Assembly (NCBI GenBank): GCA_902805985.1
Contig: CADCUW010000083.1
Location: 1-7,793 of the forward strand
DNA from: an uncultured Rubrobacteraceae bacterium
Lineage (GTDB): Bacteria; Actinomycetota; Rubrobacteria; Rubrobacterales; Rubrobacteraceae
DNA: 7,793 bases
Reading direction: 5' to 3'
The translations under genes were made by a program, and so were the position numbers. Of the stretch, positions 1-6,357 are shown one piece after another (within the stretch, counting starts at the first letter, position 1; every line of letters begins with the position of its first letter). The notes beneath the pieces were generated by a model, which saw only the letters and a program-made list of their open reading frames with translations, was not told the DNA's origin and ran no database searches.

Positions 1-205
1 CGTTTCTAGACGGTGGCGGCCACGTTCCTTCCGGGACGAGCTGGCTTCTCTAGACCCCGCGGAGTACGACGTACCGCCGTCGGAGTCGCCACCCGCACGA
101 TTCGACCGGGCGCACCGCGCTGCCGCGCCTTGGTCGGATGCCGGGGCGTCCTGCCCATGACTCCGACCTCCGCAAAGACTGGAGCCGCCATCAAACCGGG
201 ATGGT

Positions 206-553
206 TCACGAGGCCAATCCCAAAACCAGCGCGGCCACGGCCAGCAGGAGGAACGCGGCCGCCGGGCCGATAGAGTGGTCGCGTGCGCGCAGGTGGGTGA
301 TGATGGCGCCGACGAAGTACAGGACGAGGCCGAGGGCGGCGGCCGTCCCGATCAATGGCACGCCGACGAGCCCGAGAAGCAGGCCGAGGGCGGCGGCCGC
401 GTTGAGGAGGCCCAGCGTGGTTATCCACGATTCCGGCACGCTCACCTTGGCCGCGGTGGTGAGGACGAACTCGAGGCGCATGAAGTTGGCTATAGCCACG
501 AAGGCACTGGCGGCGACGGCCATCAGGGTGACGACGACGTAGGCGGTAAACAT
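206..553 (-). CDS. DoxX-like four-helix membrane protein
   Basis: A 115-residue hydrophobic protein with about four membrane segments (roughly residues 3-24, 45-63, 66-86 and 97-113). The pattern V-P-E-S near 39-42, then L-G-L-L-N, then G-A-I-I-T-H-L-R-A-R-D near 82-92, is typical of the DoxX_2/DoxX-like family. Members are small integral membrane proteins of poorly defined role, often linked to redox or stress genes. The ATG at 553 is preceded by GGAG with a 7-base gap. A TTG four codons upstream has no such site, so I prefer the ATG. It lies head to head with the ECF41 sigma gene and a mirrored ECF41-type promoter points at it, so I infer it is a target of that sigma factor. Family call is good; biochemical function unknown. 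Confidence 0.85.
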   Translation of the reverse strand: MFTAYVVVTLMAVAASAFVAIANFMRLEFVLTTAAKVSVPESWITTLGLLNAAAALGLLLGLVGVPLIGTAAALGLVLYFVGAIITHLRARDHSIGPAAAFLLLAVAALVLGLAS

Positions 554-644
554 GGCGAACTCCAATCATTCCTTGATGTACATTCGTTTGGGTACGGTCC
601 GATCACTTGCGTCTCACGCGAAGCCGGTCTCCCCGTCACCTCCT

Positions 645-671
645 TGTCACGTTGGCCCGGTCTCGTCCGTC
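645..671 (+). promoter_or_regulatory. Predicted ECF41-type promoter of the sigma factor gene
   Basis: TGTCACG (645-651), a 16-base spacer, then CGTC (668-671). From memory, the promoter pattern described for ECF41 sigma factors is TGTCACA with a downstream CGTC. The first box matches at six of seven bases and the second exactly. Transcription would start near 677, giving a leader of about 34 bases that contains GGGAG (696-700) before the ATG at 711. This implies autoregulation. Not tested experimentally here. Confidence 0.6.
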
Positions 672-682
672 ACTACTACGAT

Positions 683-709
683 GACGGGACGCGACGGGAG
701 AACGTGACC
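683..709 (-). promoter_or_regulatory. Predicted mirrored ECF41-type promoter toward the DoxX-like gene
   Basis: On the minus strand GGTCACG (709-703) is followed after exactly 16 bases by CGTC (686-683). The five-base core GTCAC is kept, while the outer bases differ from the remembered consensus TGTCACA. The element mirrors the plus-strand promoter exactly about base 677. It would give a leader of about 124 bases for the DoxX-like gene. Weaker than the plus-strand site; the mirror geometry and lack of another candidate support it. Confidence 0.4.
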
Positions 710-710
710 G

Positions 711-1613
711 ATGGACGAACGAGACCTTCTGGCCGAGCGGTTCGAGGAGCACCGCCCCCGCCTCAGGGCGGTGGCCTACCGGATGCTCGGCTCGCCGGCA
801 GAGGCGGAAGATGCGGTCCAGGAGGCCTGGCTGCGCCTCGGCCGCTCCGGCGCCGGCGGCATCCAGAACCTGGGCGGGTGGCTGACGACCGTCGTCGCTC
901 GGGTTTGCCTGGACGCGCTGCGCTCGCGCCGCTCGAGGCGCGAGGAGCCCATGGGCGAGCCCCGGGTGGGCGTGCGCGTGCCCGACCCGATCGTGGGCCG
1001 CGCGGAAGGGGCCGACCCCGAGCACGAGGCGCTGCTGAACGACTCGGTCGGCCCCGCGCTGCTCGCGGTGCTAGACACGCTCACCCCCGCCGAGCGGCTC
1101 GCGTTCGTTTTGCACGACGTGTTCGGAGTGCCGTTTGGGGAGATCGCCCCAATCGTGGGCCGCTCCCCAGACGCGGCCAGGCAGCTCGCCAGCCGCGCGC
1201 GCCGCAGGGTGCGCGGAGGCGCCGCCAACCCCGACGCCGACCCCGCCCGCCAGCGGGAGGTCGTCGACGCGTTCCTGGCCGCCTCGCGCGAGGGCGACTT
1301 CGAGGCTCTGCTCGCGGTGCTCGACCCGGACGTCGTGCTGCGAATCGATGGCGGTGCAGTGCGCGCGGGCTTATCGAAGGGGGTCCGCGGCGCGCGGGCA
1401 GTGGCCGAGCAGACGTTCACCTTCTCGCGGCTCTCCCCGTTCGTACGACCGGTGCTCGTGAACGGGGCAGCGGGGGTCGTCGTGGCCCCGCGTGGACGGC
1501 CGTTTGCGGTCATGGACTTCACAGTCAGGCGGGGGAGGATCGCCGAGATCGACGTTCTGGCCGACCCCGAGCGTCTCAGCCGGCTCGACCTAGTGGAGGT
1601 CCTCGACGACTGA
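711..1613 (+). CDS. sigJ: ECF41-family RNA polymerase sigma factor (SigJ-like)
   Basis: A 300-residue cytoplasmic transcription factor. Sigma region 2 covers about residues 8-75, with A-Y-R-M-L-G-S and A-E-D-A-V-Q-E-A-W-L-R near 22-42 and W-L-T-T-V-V-A-R at 57-64. Sigma region 4 covers about 110-168, with L-T-P-A-E-R-L and the helix-turn-helix around F-G-E-I-A-P-I-V-G-R. The C-terminal part (about 182-290) is the SnoaL/NTF2-like domain fused to ECF41 sigma factors, which is known to modulate activity in this group. The conserved DGG motif is at 213-215, and ADPERL (284-289) sits where the family usually has NPDKL. No anti-sigma gene is adjacent, as expected when the regulatory domain is fused. 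The ATG start has GGGAG ten bases upstream. The symbol follows mycobacterial SigJ; orthology is inferred. Confidence 0.9.
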   Translation: MDERDLLAERFEEHRPRLRAVAYRMLGSPAEAEDAVQEAWLRLGRSGAGGIQNLGGWLTTVVARVCLDALRSRRSRREEPMGEPRVGVRVPDPIVGRAEGADPEHEALLNDSVGPALLAVLDTLTPAERLAFVLHDVFGVPFGEIAPIVGRSPDAARQLASRARRRVRGGAANPDADPARQREVVDAFLAASREGDFEALLAVLDPDVVLRIDGGAVRAGLSKGVRGARAVAEQTFTFSRLSPFVRPVLVNGAAGVVVAPRGRPFAVMDFTVRRGRIAEIDVLADPERLSRLDLVEVLDD

Positions 1614-1901
1614 CGCTCGGCGCCTCGACCGCACGGCGTGCGACGCGGCCCTGTGGCCCCTGCACCCACACTCGATGTTGGGGGGCCCTACCCCGCCGCC
1701 AGACGAGTGCCCAGATTCTGAGTGCGAGAAGAAAGACCTAGGCGAACTTACTGCTGCCCTACCAGCTGACGGGCACCAAGAAGCTTACGGCCAGAGCACG
1801 CGGCTCGTCTGGAGGGAACCGGTACCGAAAGCCCCCCTGAGCAAAGGAGCAAAGCCTCCAGGCGGTTGACTTTGGACTCCACGCCGACCACGACCACGCG
1901 T
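1614..1901. other. Intergenic gap between convergent genes, no supported gene
   Basis: This 288-base gap lies between the ends of the sigma gene and the zinc-ribbon gene. Its right part has lower GC than the flanking genes. It contains a tandem octamer (GAGCAAAG twice, 1839-1854), an inverted pair CCAGA/TCTGG around 1791-1811, an eight-base palindrome CGGTACCG, and a small GGAG/CTCC hairpin at 1846-1859. I see no strong T-tailed terminator and could not match the pattern to a known riboswitch. It may hold a bidirectional terminator or a small RNA, but this is unproven. Confidence 0.4.
1839..1854. repeat. Tandem octamer repeat GAGCAAAG x2
   Basis: Two perfect back-to-back copies of GAGCAAAG. 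They sit just before CCTCC, so the second copy can pair (GGAG with CTCC) as a short hairpin. Possible RNA structural role; could be chance. Confidence 0.6.
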
Positions 1902-2117
1902 TCATTGCCGGTGGGGGTTGAAATGTCTTGCTTCAACCTCCTGGTAGTTGCCGCACTCCGAGCAGGTGAACGGGCGAACCTTGCGGGATGAGTAGGCGGG
2001 TACTATGGTCGTCTTGTTGAAATCGTAGACGAAACCGCAGTTCTCGCACTTCTGGCGGAAGGTGACTACTATGCCGTCCGTTCTGACGATCTTGCCGCCC
2101 GTCATCTCTGCCGCCAA
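1902..2117 (-). CDS. Small four-cysteine zinc-ribbon protein
   Basis: A 71-residue protein with two CxxC knuckles (C24/C27 and C52/C55) separated by 24 residues, the layout of a zinc ribbon. Each pair sits in a short aromatic context (C-E-N-C-G-F-V-Y and C-S-E-C-G-N-Y). The rest is hydrophilic, with no membrane segment. Such proteins usually bind nucleic acid or act as small metal-binding adaptors, but I do not recognise a named family. The start is decided by the ribosome site: GGAGG lies six bases before TTG at 2117, whereas the nearest ATG (2105) is 18 bases from it. It is the last gene of the minus-strand run, 34 bases after the hydrolase, so it may share that transcript. Real gene likely; function unknown. 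Confidence 0.75.
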   Translation of the reverse strand: MAAEMTGGKIVRTDGIVVTFRQKCENCGFVYDFNKTTIVPAYSSRKVRPFTCSECGNYQEVEARHFNPHRQ

Positions 2118-2151
2118 ACCGTGCCTCCGAAAGTGTGGTGTCTGTACCCTA

Positions 2152-3012
2152 CTATTCTAAGCCTATCCGCCCCAATATCGGTGAGAGAAGTGGGCTCTCG
2201 GCGTCGAGGAAGCCGTCGACGATGTCGTAGTGGTTCTTGCCGGGGAGGACGAGACGTTCCCCGGAGAGACCCTTCGCCTTCCACGCCGCGAGGTAGTCCT
2301 CCGACTGGCGCTTGAATTCGGCCGTCTCGTCTTCGCCGTAGGCGACGAGGAGGGGAGGGGCGGCGTTCGGGAGGTGGAGGATGGGGCTATTTCTGTGGAC
2401 CTGATCCCACGTAAGCTGCACCTTCGGTTGTAGAAAGGTGTAGGGGAAAGGCGCGAGGTCGAAGAGGCCGCTGATGGCGGTCGCGCCCTTGATGACGCCG
2501 GCCGGCAGCCCGTACTCTCCGGGCCAGTCCGTCGCGAGAAGCATGGCGACGAGATGCCCGCCCGCGGAATGCCCGGCGACGTGGACGCGTTCGGGGTCGC
2601 CGCCGAAGCTCCGGGCGTTCCTGTACGTCCACGCAACGGCGGCGCGGGTCTGGCGGACGATCTCATCTATCGTGACCGCCGGGCACAGCGCGTAGTTGGT
2701 CACAACGGTCGCCACGCCCCGGGATACCGGGCCGCGCGCGATGAAGCCGAACTCCTCGCTCGTGCGCAGCGCCCAGAAACCGCCGTGGACGTAGACGAGG
2801 ACCGGCGCGTCCCTCCCCGCCGGGTAGAGGTCCACGCGCTCGGCGAGGGTGGGGCCGAAGGGCACGGTCGGGTGGTGGTCGAGGTCCTCGCGGACCTTCT
2901 CGCTCTCCCGCTCGCAGAACGCCTCGTAGAGCGAGGCCGCCTCCGGGAAGAGCGTTCGAAGGTCGTACTGGGCGTCGAGCTCTTCCTGCGTCGCGAAGTT
3001 TCGGTAGAGCAC
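2152..3012 (-). CDS. Alpha/beta hydrolase, kynurenine formamidase-like
   Basis: A 286-residue cytoplasmic hydrolase. The HGGFW motif at 76-80 (oxyanion hole) resembles the HGGYW of kynurenine/aryl formamidases. The nucleophile elbow G-H-S-A-G-G-H has Ser149. The acid is probably Asp228 in Y-G-E-D-E-T-A-E-F, and the base His261 in G-K-N-H-Y-D. The N-terminal L-Y-R-N-F-A-T-Q-E-E-L-D-A-Q-Y-D also fits this subfamily. The family hydrolyses N-formylkynurenine, other formamides or small esters; the substrate here is not settled because no other tryptophan-degradation gene is present. I choose GTG at 3012, since GGGGAGG lies five bases upstream and the N-terminus then matches the family; a GTG at 3039 would add nine residues with no better site. 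The stop codon of the upstream small gene lies in the gap to this start, suggesting coupled translation. Confidence 0.85.
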   Translation of the reverse strand: MLYRNFATQEELDAQYDLRTLFPEAASLYEAFCERESEKVREDLDHHPTVPFGPTLAERVDLYPAGRDAPVLVYVHGGFWALRTSEEFGFIARGPVSRGVATVVTNYALCPAVTIDEIVRQTRAAVAWTYRNARSFGGDPERVHVAGHSAGGHLVAMLLATDWPGEYGLPAGVIKGATAISGLFDLAPFPYTFLQPKVQLTWDQVHRNSPILHLPNAAPPLLVAYGEDETAEFKRQSEDYLAAWKAKGLSGERLVLPGKNHYDIVDGFLDAESPLLSPILGRIGLE

Positions 3013-3014
3013 CG

Positions 3015-3278
3015 CTACCTCCCCAGCACCCTGCGCCACAGTGGGCGACGCGGTGGGGCCGAGGGCGCGGGCCGCCTTCCTGTCTCCCCCAGATGAGGCA
3101 GACCGTGCTCGCGGCGCGTGGCGTTGCGGCCCTTGAGGACCTCCTCGTCCGTCGCCCAGTTCTCGCCGACCTCGCTTCGCAACTGATTCTCGATGCGAGC
3201 CAGGGGGGCACCTTCAACGCCGCCGAGCTTCGCGGCCTCATACTTTATGCCGAGCAGGAGGGAGTTCTTGTCTGCGAT
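3015..3278 (-). CDS. Small hypothetical protein with non-standard start
   Basis: An 87-codon open frame between the acyl-CoA dehydrogenase stop and the hydrolase start, on the same strand. Its product looks protein-like: an acidic helical stretch (A-D-K-N-S-L-L-L-G-I-K-Y-E-A-A-K-L-G-G), then R-I-E-N-Q-L-R-S-E-V-G-E-N-W, T-D-E-E-V-L-K-G-R-N-A-T-R-R-E-H-G-L, and a basic proline-rich tail. Codon third positions are mostly G or C. No ATG, GTG or TTG sits at the expected place. The best-placed codon is ATC at 3278, six bases after a GGGG run that overlaps the upstream stop; a single G would make it ATG-Ala-Asp-Lys. It ends in TAG two bases before the hydrolase GTG. Options are an AUC start, a start-codon mutation, or a short form from TTG at 3182. 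I do not recognise the family. Confidence 0.55.
   Translation of the reverse strand: MADKNSLLLGIKYEAAKLGGVEGAPLARIENQLRSEVGENWATDEEVLKGRNATRREHGLPHLGETGRRPAPSAPPRRPLWRRVLGR
3018..3024 (-). promoter_or_regulatory. Ribosome binding site fixing the hydrolase start
   Basis: GGGGAGG on the minus strand lies five bases before GTG at 3012. It immediately precedes the TAG that ends the small upstream gene. It decides the start of the hydrolase in favour of the shorter form. Confidence 0.65.
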
Positions 3279-3288
3279 GGCCTTCCCC

Positions 3289-4524
3289 CTACTGGCCGTA
3301 GGACTGTTCGATGCCGACGCGGCGCTCCTTCTTGAGCTCCAGCTTGGCCACCGAGGCGCGGTGGACCTCGTCGGGGCCGTCGGCGAGGCGTAGGATGCGC
3401 GACTCGGCCCAGAAGGCGGCGAGGGGGGTGTCGCCGGAGACTCCGGCCCCGCCGAAGGCCTGGATGGCGCGGTCGAGCACCTTGAGGGTGGCGTTCGGGG
3501 CGACGACCTTTATCTGGGCGATCTCACTCCTCGCCTCCTTGTTGCCGGCGGTGTCCATTATGTGGGCGGCCTTCAGGGTGAGGAGCCTCGCCTGCTCTAT
3601 CTCCATCCTGGAGTCGGCGATCCACCCCATGATCACACCCTGCTCGGCGAGCGGCTTGCCGAACGCCTCCCGGCTCTTGACCCGCTCGCACATGAGCTCC
3701 AGCGCCCTCTCGGCAACGCCTATCTGGCGCATGCAGTGGTGGATGCGTCCGGGACCGAGGCGGCCTTGCGCGATGGCGAAGCCCTTGCCCTCGCCCCAGA
3801 GGATGTTCTGCTTGGGCACCCTCACGTCGTCGAAGAGGATCTCCGCGTGGCCGTGCGGGGCCTCGTCGTAGCCGAAGACGGATAGGGTGCGCTCTATCTC
3901 GACGCCCGGCGTGTCGAGGGGGACGAGGATCATGGACTGCTGCTCGTGTCGCTTCGCCTCGGGGTCTGTCTTGCCCATGAGGATGGAGATCTTGCACCGC
4001 CGGTTGCCGGCCCCCGTCGACCACCACTTGCGGCCGTTTACGACGTACTCGTCACCGTCGCGCTCGATCCTGGCCTGGATGTTGGTCGCGTCCGAAGAGG
4101 CGACTTCGGGCTCGGTCATGCAGAAGGCGGACCGGATCTCCCCGTCCAAAAGCGGCTTGAGCCACAGCTCCTGCTGCTCCGGCGTCCCGTAGCGGGCGAG
4201 GACCTCCATGTTGCCCGTGTCCGGGGCGTTGCAGTTGAAGACCTCGGGGGCGATAAGGCTGCGGCCCATCACCTCGCATAGCGGCGCGTACTCAAGGTTC
4301 GTGAGGCCCGCGCCGTACTCGGAGTCCGGCAGGAAGAGGTTCCACAGGCCCGCGGAACGCGCCCTCTCCTTCAACTCCTCCATGATCGGGGGCGTGCTCC
4401 AGCGGTCTTCTGAGGTCTCCACCTGCTCGTGATAGGTCCCCTCGTTCGGGTAGACGAACTCGTCCATGAACGACTCTAGTTGCTCCCGAAGCTCCAGGAC
4501 CTTCTGGGTGTGATCGAAGTTCAT
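3289..4524 (-). CDS. Acyl-CoA dehydrogenase, ACAD10/11-like
   Basis: A full-length 411-residue flavoenzyme that introduces an alpha-beta double bond into an acyl-CoA thioester, passing electrons to electron-transferring flavoprotein. Order of parts: N-terminal helical domain (about 1-130); the acyl-CoA dehydrogenase signature [15 protein letters not shown] at 134-148; beta domain with [12 protein letters not shown] at 162-173; then the C-terminal helical domain with [13 protein letters not shown] at 255-267, S-R-E-A-F-G-K-P-L at 284-292 and the FAD-binding [11 protein letters not shown] at 355-365. D-G-P-D-E-V-H (382-388) is typical of the ACAD10/11 branch and carries the likely catalytic acid. 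Its ATG overlaps the stop of the lyase gene as ATGA, and GGAAGGAG precedes it. Acyl chain specificity cannot be told. Confidence 0.93.
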   Translation of the reverse strand: MNFDHTQKVLELREQLESFMDEFVYPNEGTYHEQVETSEDRWSTPPIMEELKERARSAGLWNLFLPDSEYGAGLTNLEYAPLCEVMGRSLIAPEVFNCNAPDTGNMEVLARYGTPEQQELWLKPLLDGEIRSAFCMTEPEVASSDATNIQARIERDGDEYVVNGRKWWSTGAGNRRCKISILMGKTDPEAKRHEQQSMILVPLDTPGVEIERTLSVFGYDEAPHGHAEILFDDVRVPKQNILWGEGKGFAIAQGRLGPGRIHHCMRQIGVAERALELMCERVKSREAFGKPLAEQGVIMGWIADSRMEIEQARLLTLKAAHIMDTAGNKEARSEIAQIKVVAPNATLKVLDRAIQAFGGAGVSGDTPLAAFWAESRILRLADGPDEVHRASVAKLELKKERRVGIEQSYGQ

Positions 4525-5432
4525 CCGTCGTCTCCTTCCGTGAGGCCCAGGTACTCGACGAGGTCTTCCAGCTCGCGCAGCGTCTCGGCGTCCAGGGGCG
4601 GGGCGGGGCGGCGGACGTGCGAGGAGTCGATGACGCGGCGCAACGCGAAGACCTCCTTGCGGATGCCCACACCCCCGACGCCGAGCTGGGCCTCGAACCG
4701 GATCAGGGGCAGGTAGCGGAAGAAGTGCTCCCGAGCCTCTGCCTCCCTCCCGTCCGAGAAGAGCCTATAGACCTGCACCAGTATCTCCGGATAGGCGAAG
4801 CCCGTCATGATGCCGACGGCCCCCCGCACAAGCTCCTCGTAGAAGTACATCCCGCCGAGGCCGCCGAAGATACCGGCCCGTTTCTCCGGGTCTTCTATGC
4901 CGTCTATGAGGGCCGAGATCTTGATGGTCGTCGGCGCCTCTTCGAGCTTGACGTAGCGGCAGTTCTCCACCCCGTTCAGCACCCGCGAGATGAACGCCGC
5001 CGGCATCACGACGCCCGTGTTGACCGGCTCGTCCTGCACGACGACAGGAACGGAGACGGCTTCGGCGACCTCGGCGTAGTGTGTGAGGACGAGGTCGAGG
5101 TTCCCCAGGTTGTTCGGCGGCGCGACCATGACGGCCGCGGCCCCGAGCTGCTCCGCCTCCCTGGCCCTCTCTATCGCCACCCGCGTGGCGGGCGCCGAGC
5201 AGCCGACGACCAGGGGCGCTTCCCCCTCCGTGACCGCCTGGTAGCGGCTGGCGACCGCGAGCCGTTCGGCGTCGGCGAGCTTGTGGGCCTCGCCCATGAT
5301 GCCGAGCACCGTCAGGCCGTCCGCCCCGGAGGCTAGGTAGTGCTCCGCGAGGGCGTCGATGCCCGCAAAGTCCACGTCGCCCCCGTCCGTGAAGGGTGTC
5401 AGGGCGATGGGAAGGACGCCGTGGAGGGACAT
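4521..5432 (-). CDS. DHDPS/NAL-superfamily aldolase or dehydratase, not DapA
   Basis: A 303-residue TIM-barrel class I lyase. The Schiff-base lysine is K162 in R-Y-V-K-L-E-E-A-P, and the pyruvate-binding loop is G-I-M-G-E at 44-48. The proton-relay residues of true dihydrodipicolinate synthase are replaced: the usual G-T-T-G-E threonines are Ile-Met, the usual Y-N-V-P tyrosine is Gln133 in V-Q-D-E-P, and the P-Y-Y region reads P-P-N-N. The enzyme therefore probably acts on another 2-keto acid, for example as a 2-keto-3-deoxy sugar acid dehydratase or aldolase; Q-D-x-P motifs occur, as I recall, in some such enzymes. It is first in the minus-strand operon and appears leaderless: the ATG at 5432 has no Shine-Dalgarno but a TATACT seven bases upstream. 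Superfamily certain, substrate unknown. Confidence 0.88.
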   Translation of the reverse strand: MSLHGVLPIALTPFTDGGDVDFAGIDALAEHYLASGADGLTVLGIMGEAHKLADAERLAVASRYQAVTEGEAPLVVGCSAPATRVAIERAREAEQLGAAAVMVAPPNNLGNLDLVLTHYAEVAEAVSVPVVVQDEPVNTGVVMPAAFISRVLNGVENCRYVKLEEAPTTIKISALIDGIEDPEKRAGIFGGLGGMYFYEELVRGAVGIMTGFAYPEILVQVYRLFSDGREAEAREHFFRYLPLIRFEAQLGVGGVGIRKEVFALRRVIDSSHVRRPAPPLDAETLRELEDLVEYLGLTEGDDG

Positions 5433-5439
5433 GGGGAGC

Positions 5440-5445
5440 AGTATA
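5440..5445 (-). promoter_or_regulatory. Predicted -10 box of a leaderless promoter
   Basis: TATACT on the minus strand ends seven bases before the ATG at 5432. The intervening bases (GCTCCCC) have no ribosome site. In actinobacteria a TANNNT box at this distance commonly gives transcripts starting at the A of the start codon. No convincing -35 box is visible at 16-18 bases. Confidence 0.5.
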
Positions 5446-5457
5446 CAGGCACCCTTT

Positions 5458-5485
5458 TTGCGGCGCGGCCCCGATGGGCTACCAT
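5458..5485 (+). promoter_or_regulatory. Weak candidate promoter for the FAH-SDR operon
   Basis: TTGCGG (5458-5463), 16 bases, then TACCAT (5480-5485), which fits TANNNT; the ATG is nine bases further on. Only half of the -35 bases match the usual consensus. Placed between two divergent starts 62 bases apart, so some promoter must lie here. Confidence 0.25.
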
Positions 5486-5494
5486 GACGGTCTT

Positions 5495-6355
5495 ATGAGG
5501 CTGGCTTCCATAAAGATCGACGGCAACGAGGTGGCGGCCGTGGTGTGGGACGGCGGCGCCCTGCCGGTGGCCGAGATCCCCGATCCCGCCGGTTGGCCCA
5601 CGGACCTCTTCTCCCTGCTGGAAGGTGGCCGTCTGGAAGACCTGCGCCTGACGTGGGACGAGTTCTCCGAGAGGGAACTTGAGGATCTCGCCGGGCGGGC
5701 CATACCGGTAGAAGGTCTCTCCCACGCGCCGCTGTACCGCAGGCCGCGCAAGATCTGGGGCATAGGCCTCAACTACGCCGAGCACGCAGGAGACCTCGAC
5801 GAGACGGCCCCCGCGGAAGAGCCGGCCAGCTTCATGCGCCCGGACACGACGATCATCGGCCCCGGGGACACGATACGCCTGCCTGAAGACATCGGGCGCG
5901 TGACGGCCGAGGCGGAGCTCGCGGTGGTCATCGGCCGGGAGGCGAGGAACGTCTCCGAGGCCGAAGCGCCCTCCGTCGTCGCGGGCTTCACAACGGTCCT
6001 CGACATGACGGCGGAGGACATCCTGCGCCGGAACCCGCGCTACCTGACGCGGGCCAAATCTTTCGACACCTTCTTCTCCTTCGGCCCGCACCTCCTCACG
6101 CCGGAGGAGATGGGGGAGTTGGACGACCTCGAGGTCTCGACCGTTCTAAACGGCGGGGTGCGCCGCCACAACACCGTCTCCAACATGACCTTCTCGCCGT
6201 ACCGGCTCGTCTCGTTCCACTCGAGGGTGATGACGCTTTTGCCGGGGGACATCATCTCCACGGGGACGCCCGGGGCGGTGGAGATAAGTCCAGGCGACGT
6301 GGCGGAGTGCAGGATCGGCGGCCTCGGGCCGCTCGTGAACCCTATCGGGAGGTAA
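5495..6355 (+). CDS. Fumarylacetoacetate hydrolase (FAH) family protein
   Basis: A 286-residue metal-dependent enzyme of the FAH superfamily, whose members cleave C-C bonds of acylpyruvates, isomerise or decarboxylate diketo acids. Residues about 1-80 form the variable N-terminal part; the FAH core follows. Visible core motifs are W-G-I-G-L-N-Y-A-E-H-A at 88-98, the metal ligands E139 and E141 in A-E-A-E-L-A-V-V-I-G, D170 in V-L-D-M-T-A-E-D, K188 in A-K-S-F-D-T-F, and G-D-I-I-S-T-G-T-P-G at 251-260. I chose the ATG at 5495 because M-R-L-A-S-I-K matches usual FAH N-termini; an in-frame ATG at 5474 would add seven residues. Neither has a good ribosome site. First gene of a two-gene plus-strand operon, divergent from the lyase. 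Candidate roles include hydrolysis of a 2,4-diketo sugar acid or an aromatic ring-cleavage product; unresolved. Confidence 0.9.
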   Translation: MRLASIKIDGNEVAAVVWDGGALPVAEIPDPAGWPTDLFSLLEGGRLEDLRLTWDEFSERELEDLAGRAIPVEGLSHAPLYRRPRKIWGIGLNYAEHAGDLDETAPAEEPASFMRPDTTIIGPGDTIRLPEDIGRVTAEAELAVVIGREARNVSEAEAPSVVAGFTTVLDMTAEDILRRNPRYLTRAKSFDTFFSFGPHLLTPEEMGELDDLEVSTVLNGGVRRHNTVSNMTFSPYRLVSFHSRVMTLLPGDIISTGTPGAVEISPGDVAECRIGGLGPLVNPIGR

Positions 6356-6357
6356 AT

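Noticed and set aside
5..54. Two TCTAGA palindromes (5-10 and 49-54)
   Set aside because: Six-base matches with no further symmetry or repeat; likely chance.
6..569. A 187-codon minus-strand frame across the left end
   Set aside because: Arg-rich low-complexity product overlapping the DoxX-like gene in another frame. The 205 bases left of that gene show no supported gene on either strand.
275..1741. A 488-codon plus-strand frame and a 297-codon minus-strand frame (776-1669) over the sigma factor gene
   Set aside because: Both are rich in Arg, Pro, Gly and Ser, typical of off-frame reading of GC-rich DNA. The 711-1613 frame carries all recognisable sigma motifs.
1800..1880. Possible GEMM (cyclic di-GMP) riboswitch
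   Set aside because: Only the GCAAAGCC string fits. The expected tetraloop helix and second helix are not visible, and no plus-strand gene follows for 3.6 kb.
1748..1936. A 62-codon minus-strand frame overlapping the end of the zinc-ribbon gene
   Set aside because: The TTG start abuts AGGAGG with no spacing, the product resembles nothing, and it runs through the unexplained RNA-like stretch.
3093..3335. An 80-codon plus-strand frame in the dehydrogenase-hydrolase gap
   Set aside because: It is antisense to the better-supported small gene and to the dehydrogenase end, with poorer third-position GC and no good ribosome site.
4617..5336. Long antisense frames over the lyase (4617-5336) and the FAH gene (5399-6091)
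   Set aside because: His/Arg/Gly-rich mirror products of GC-rich coding DNA; the opposite strands have clear enzyme motifs.
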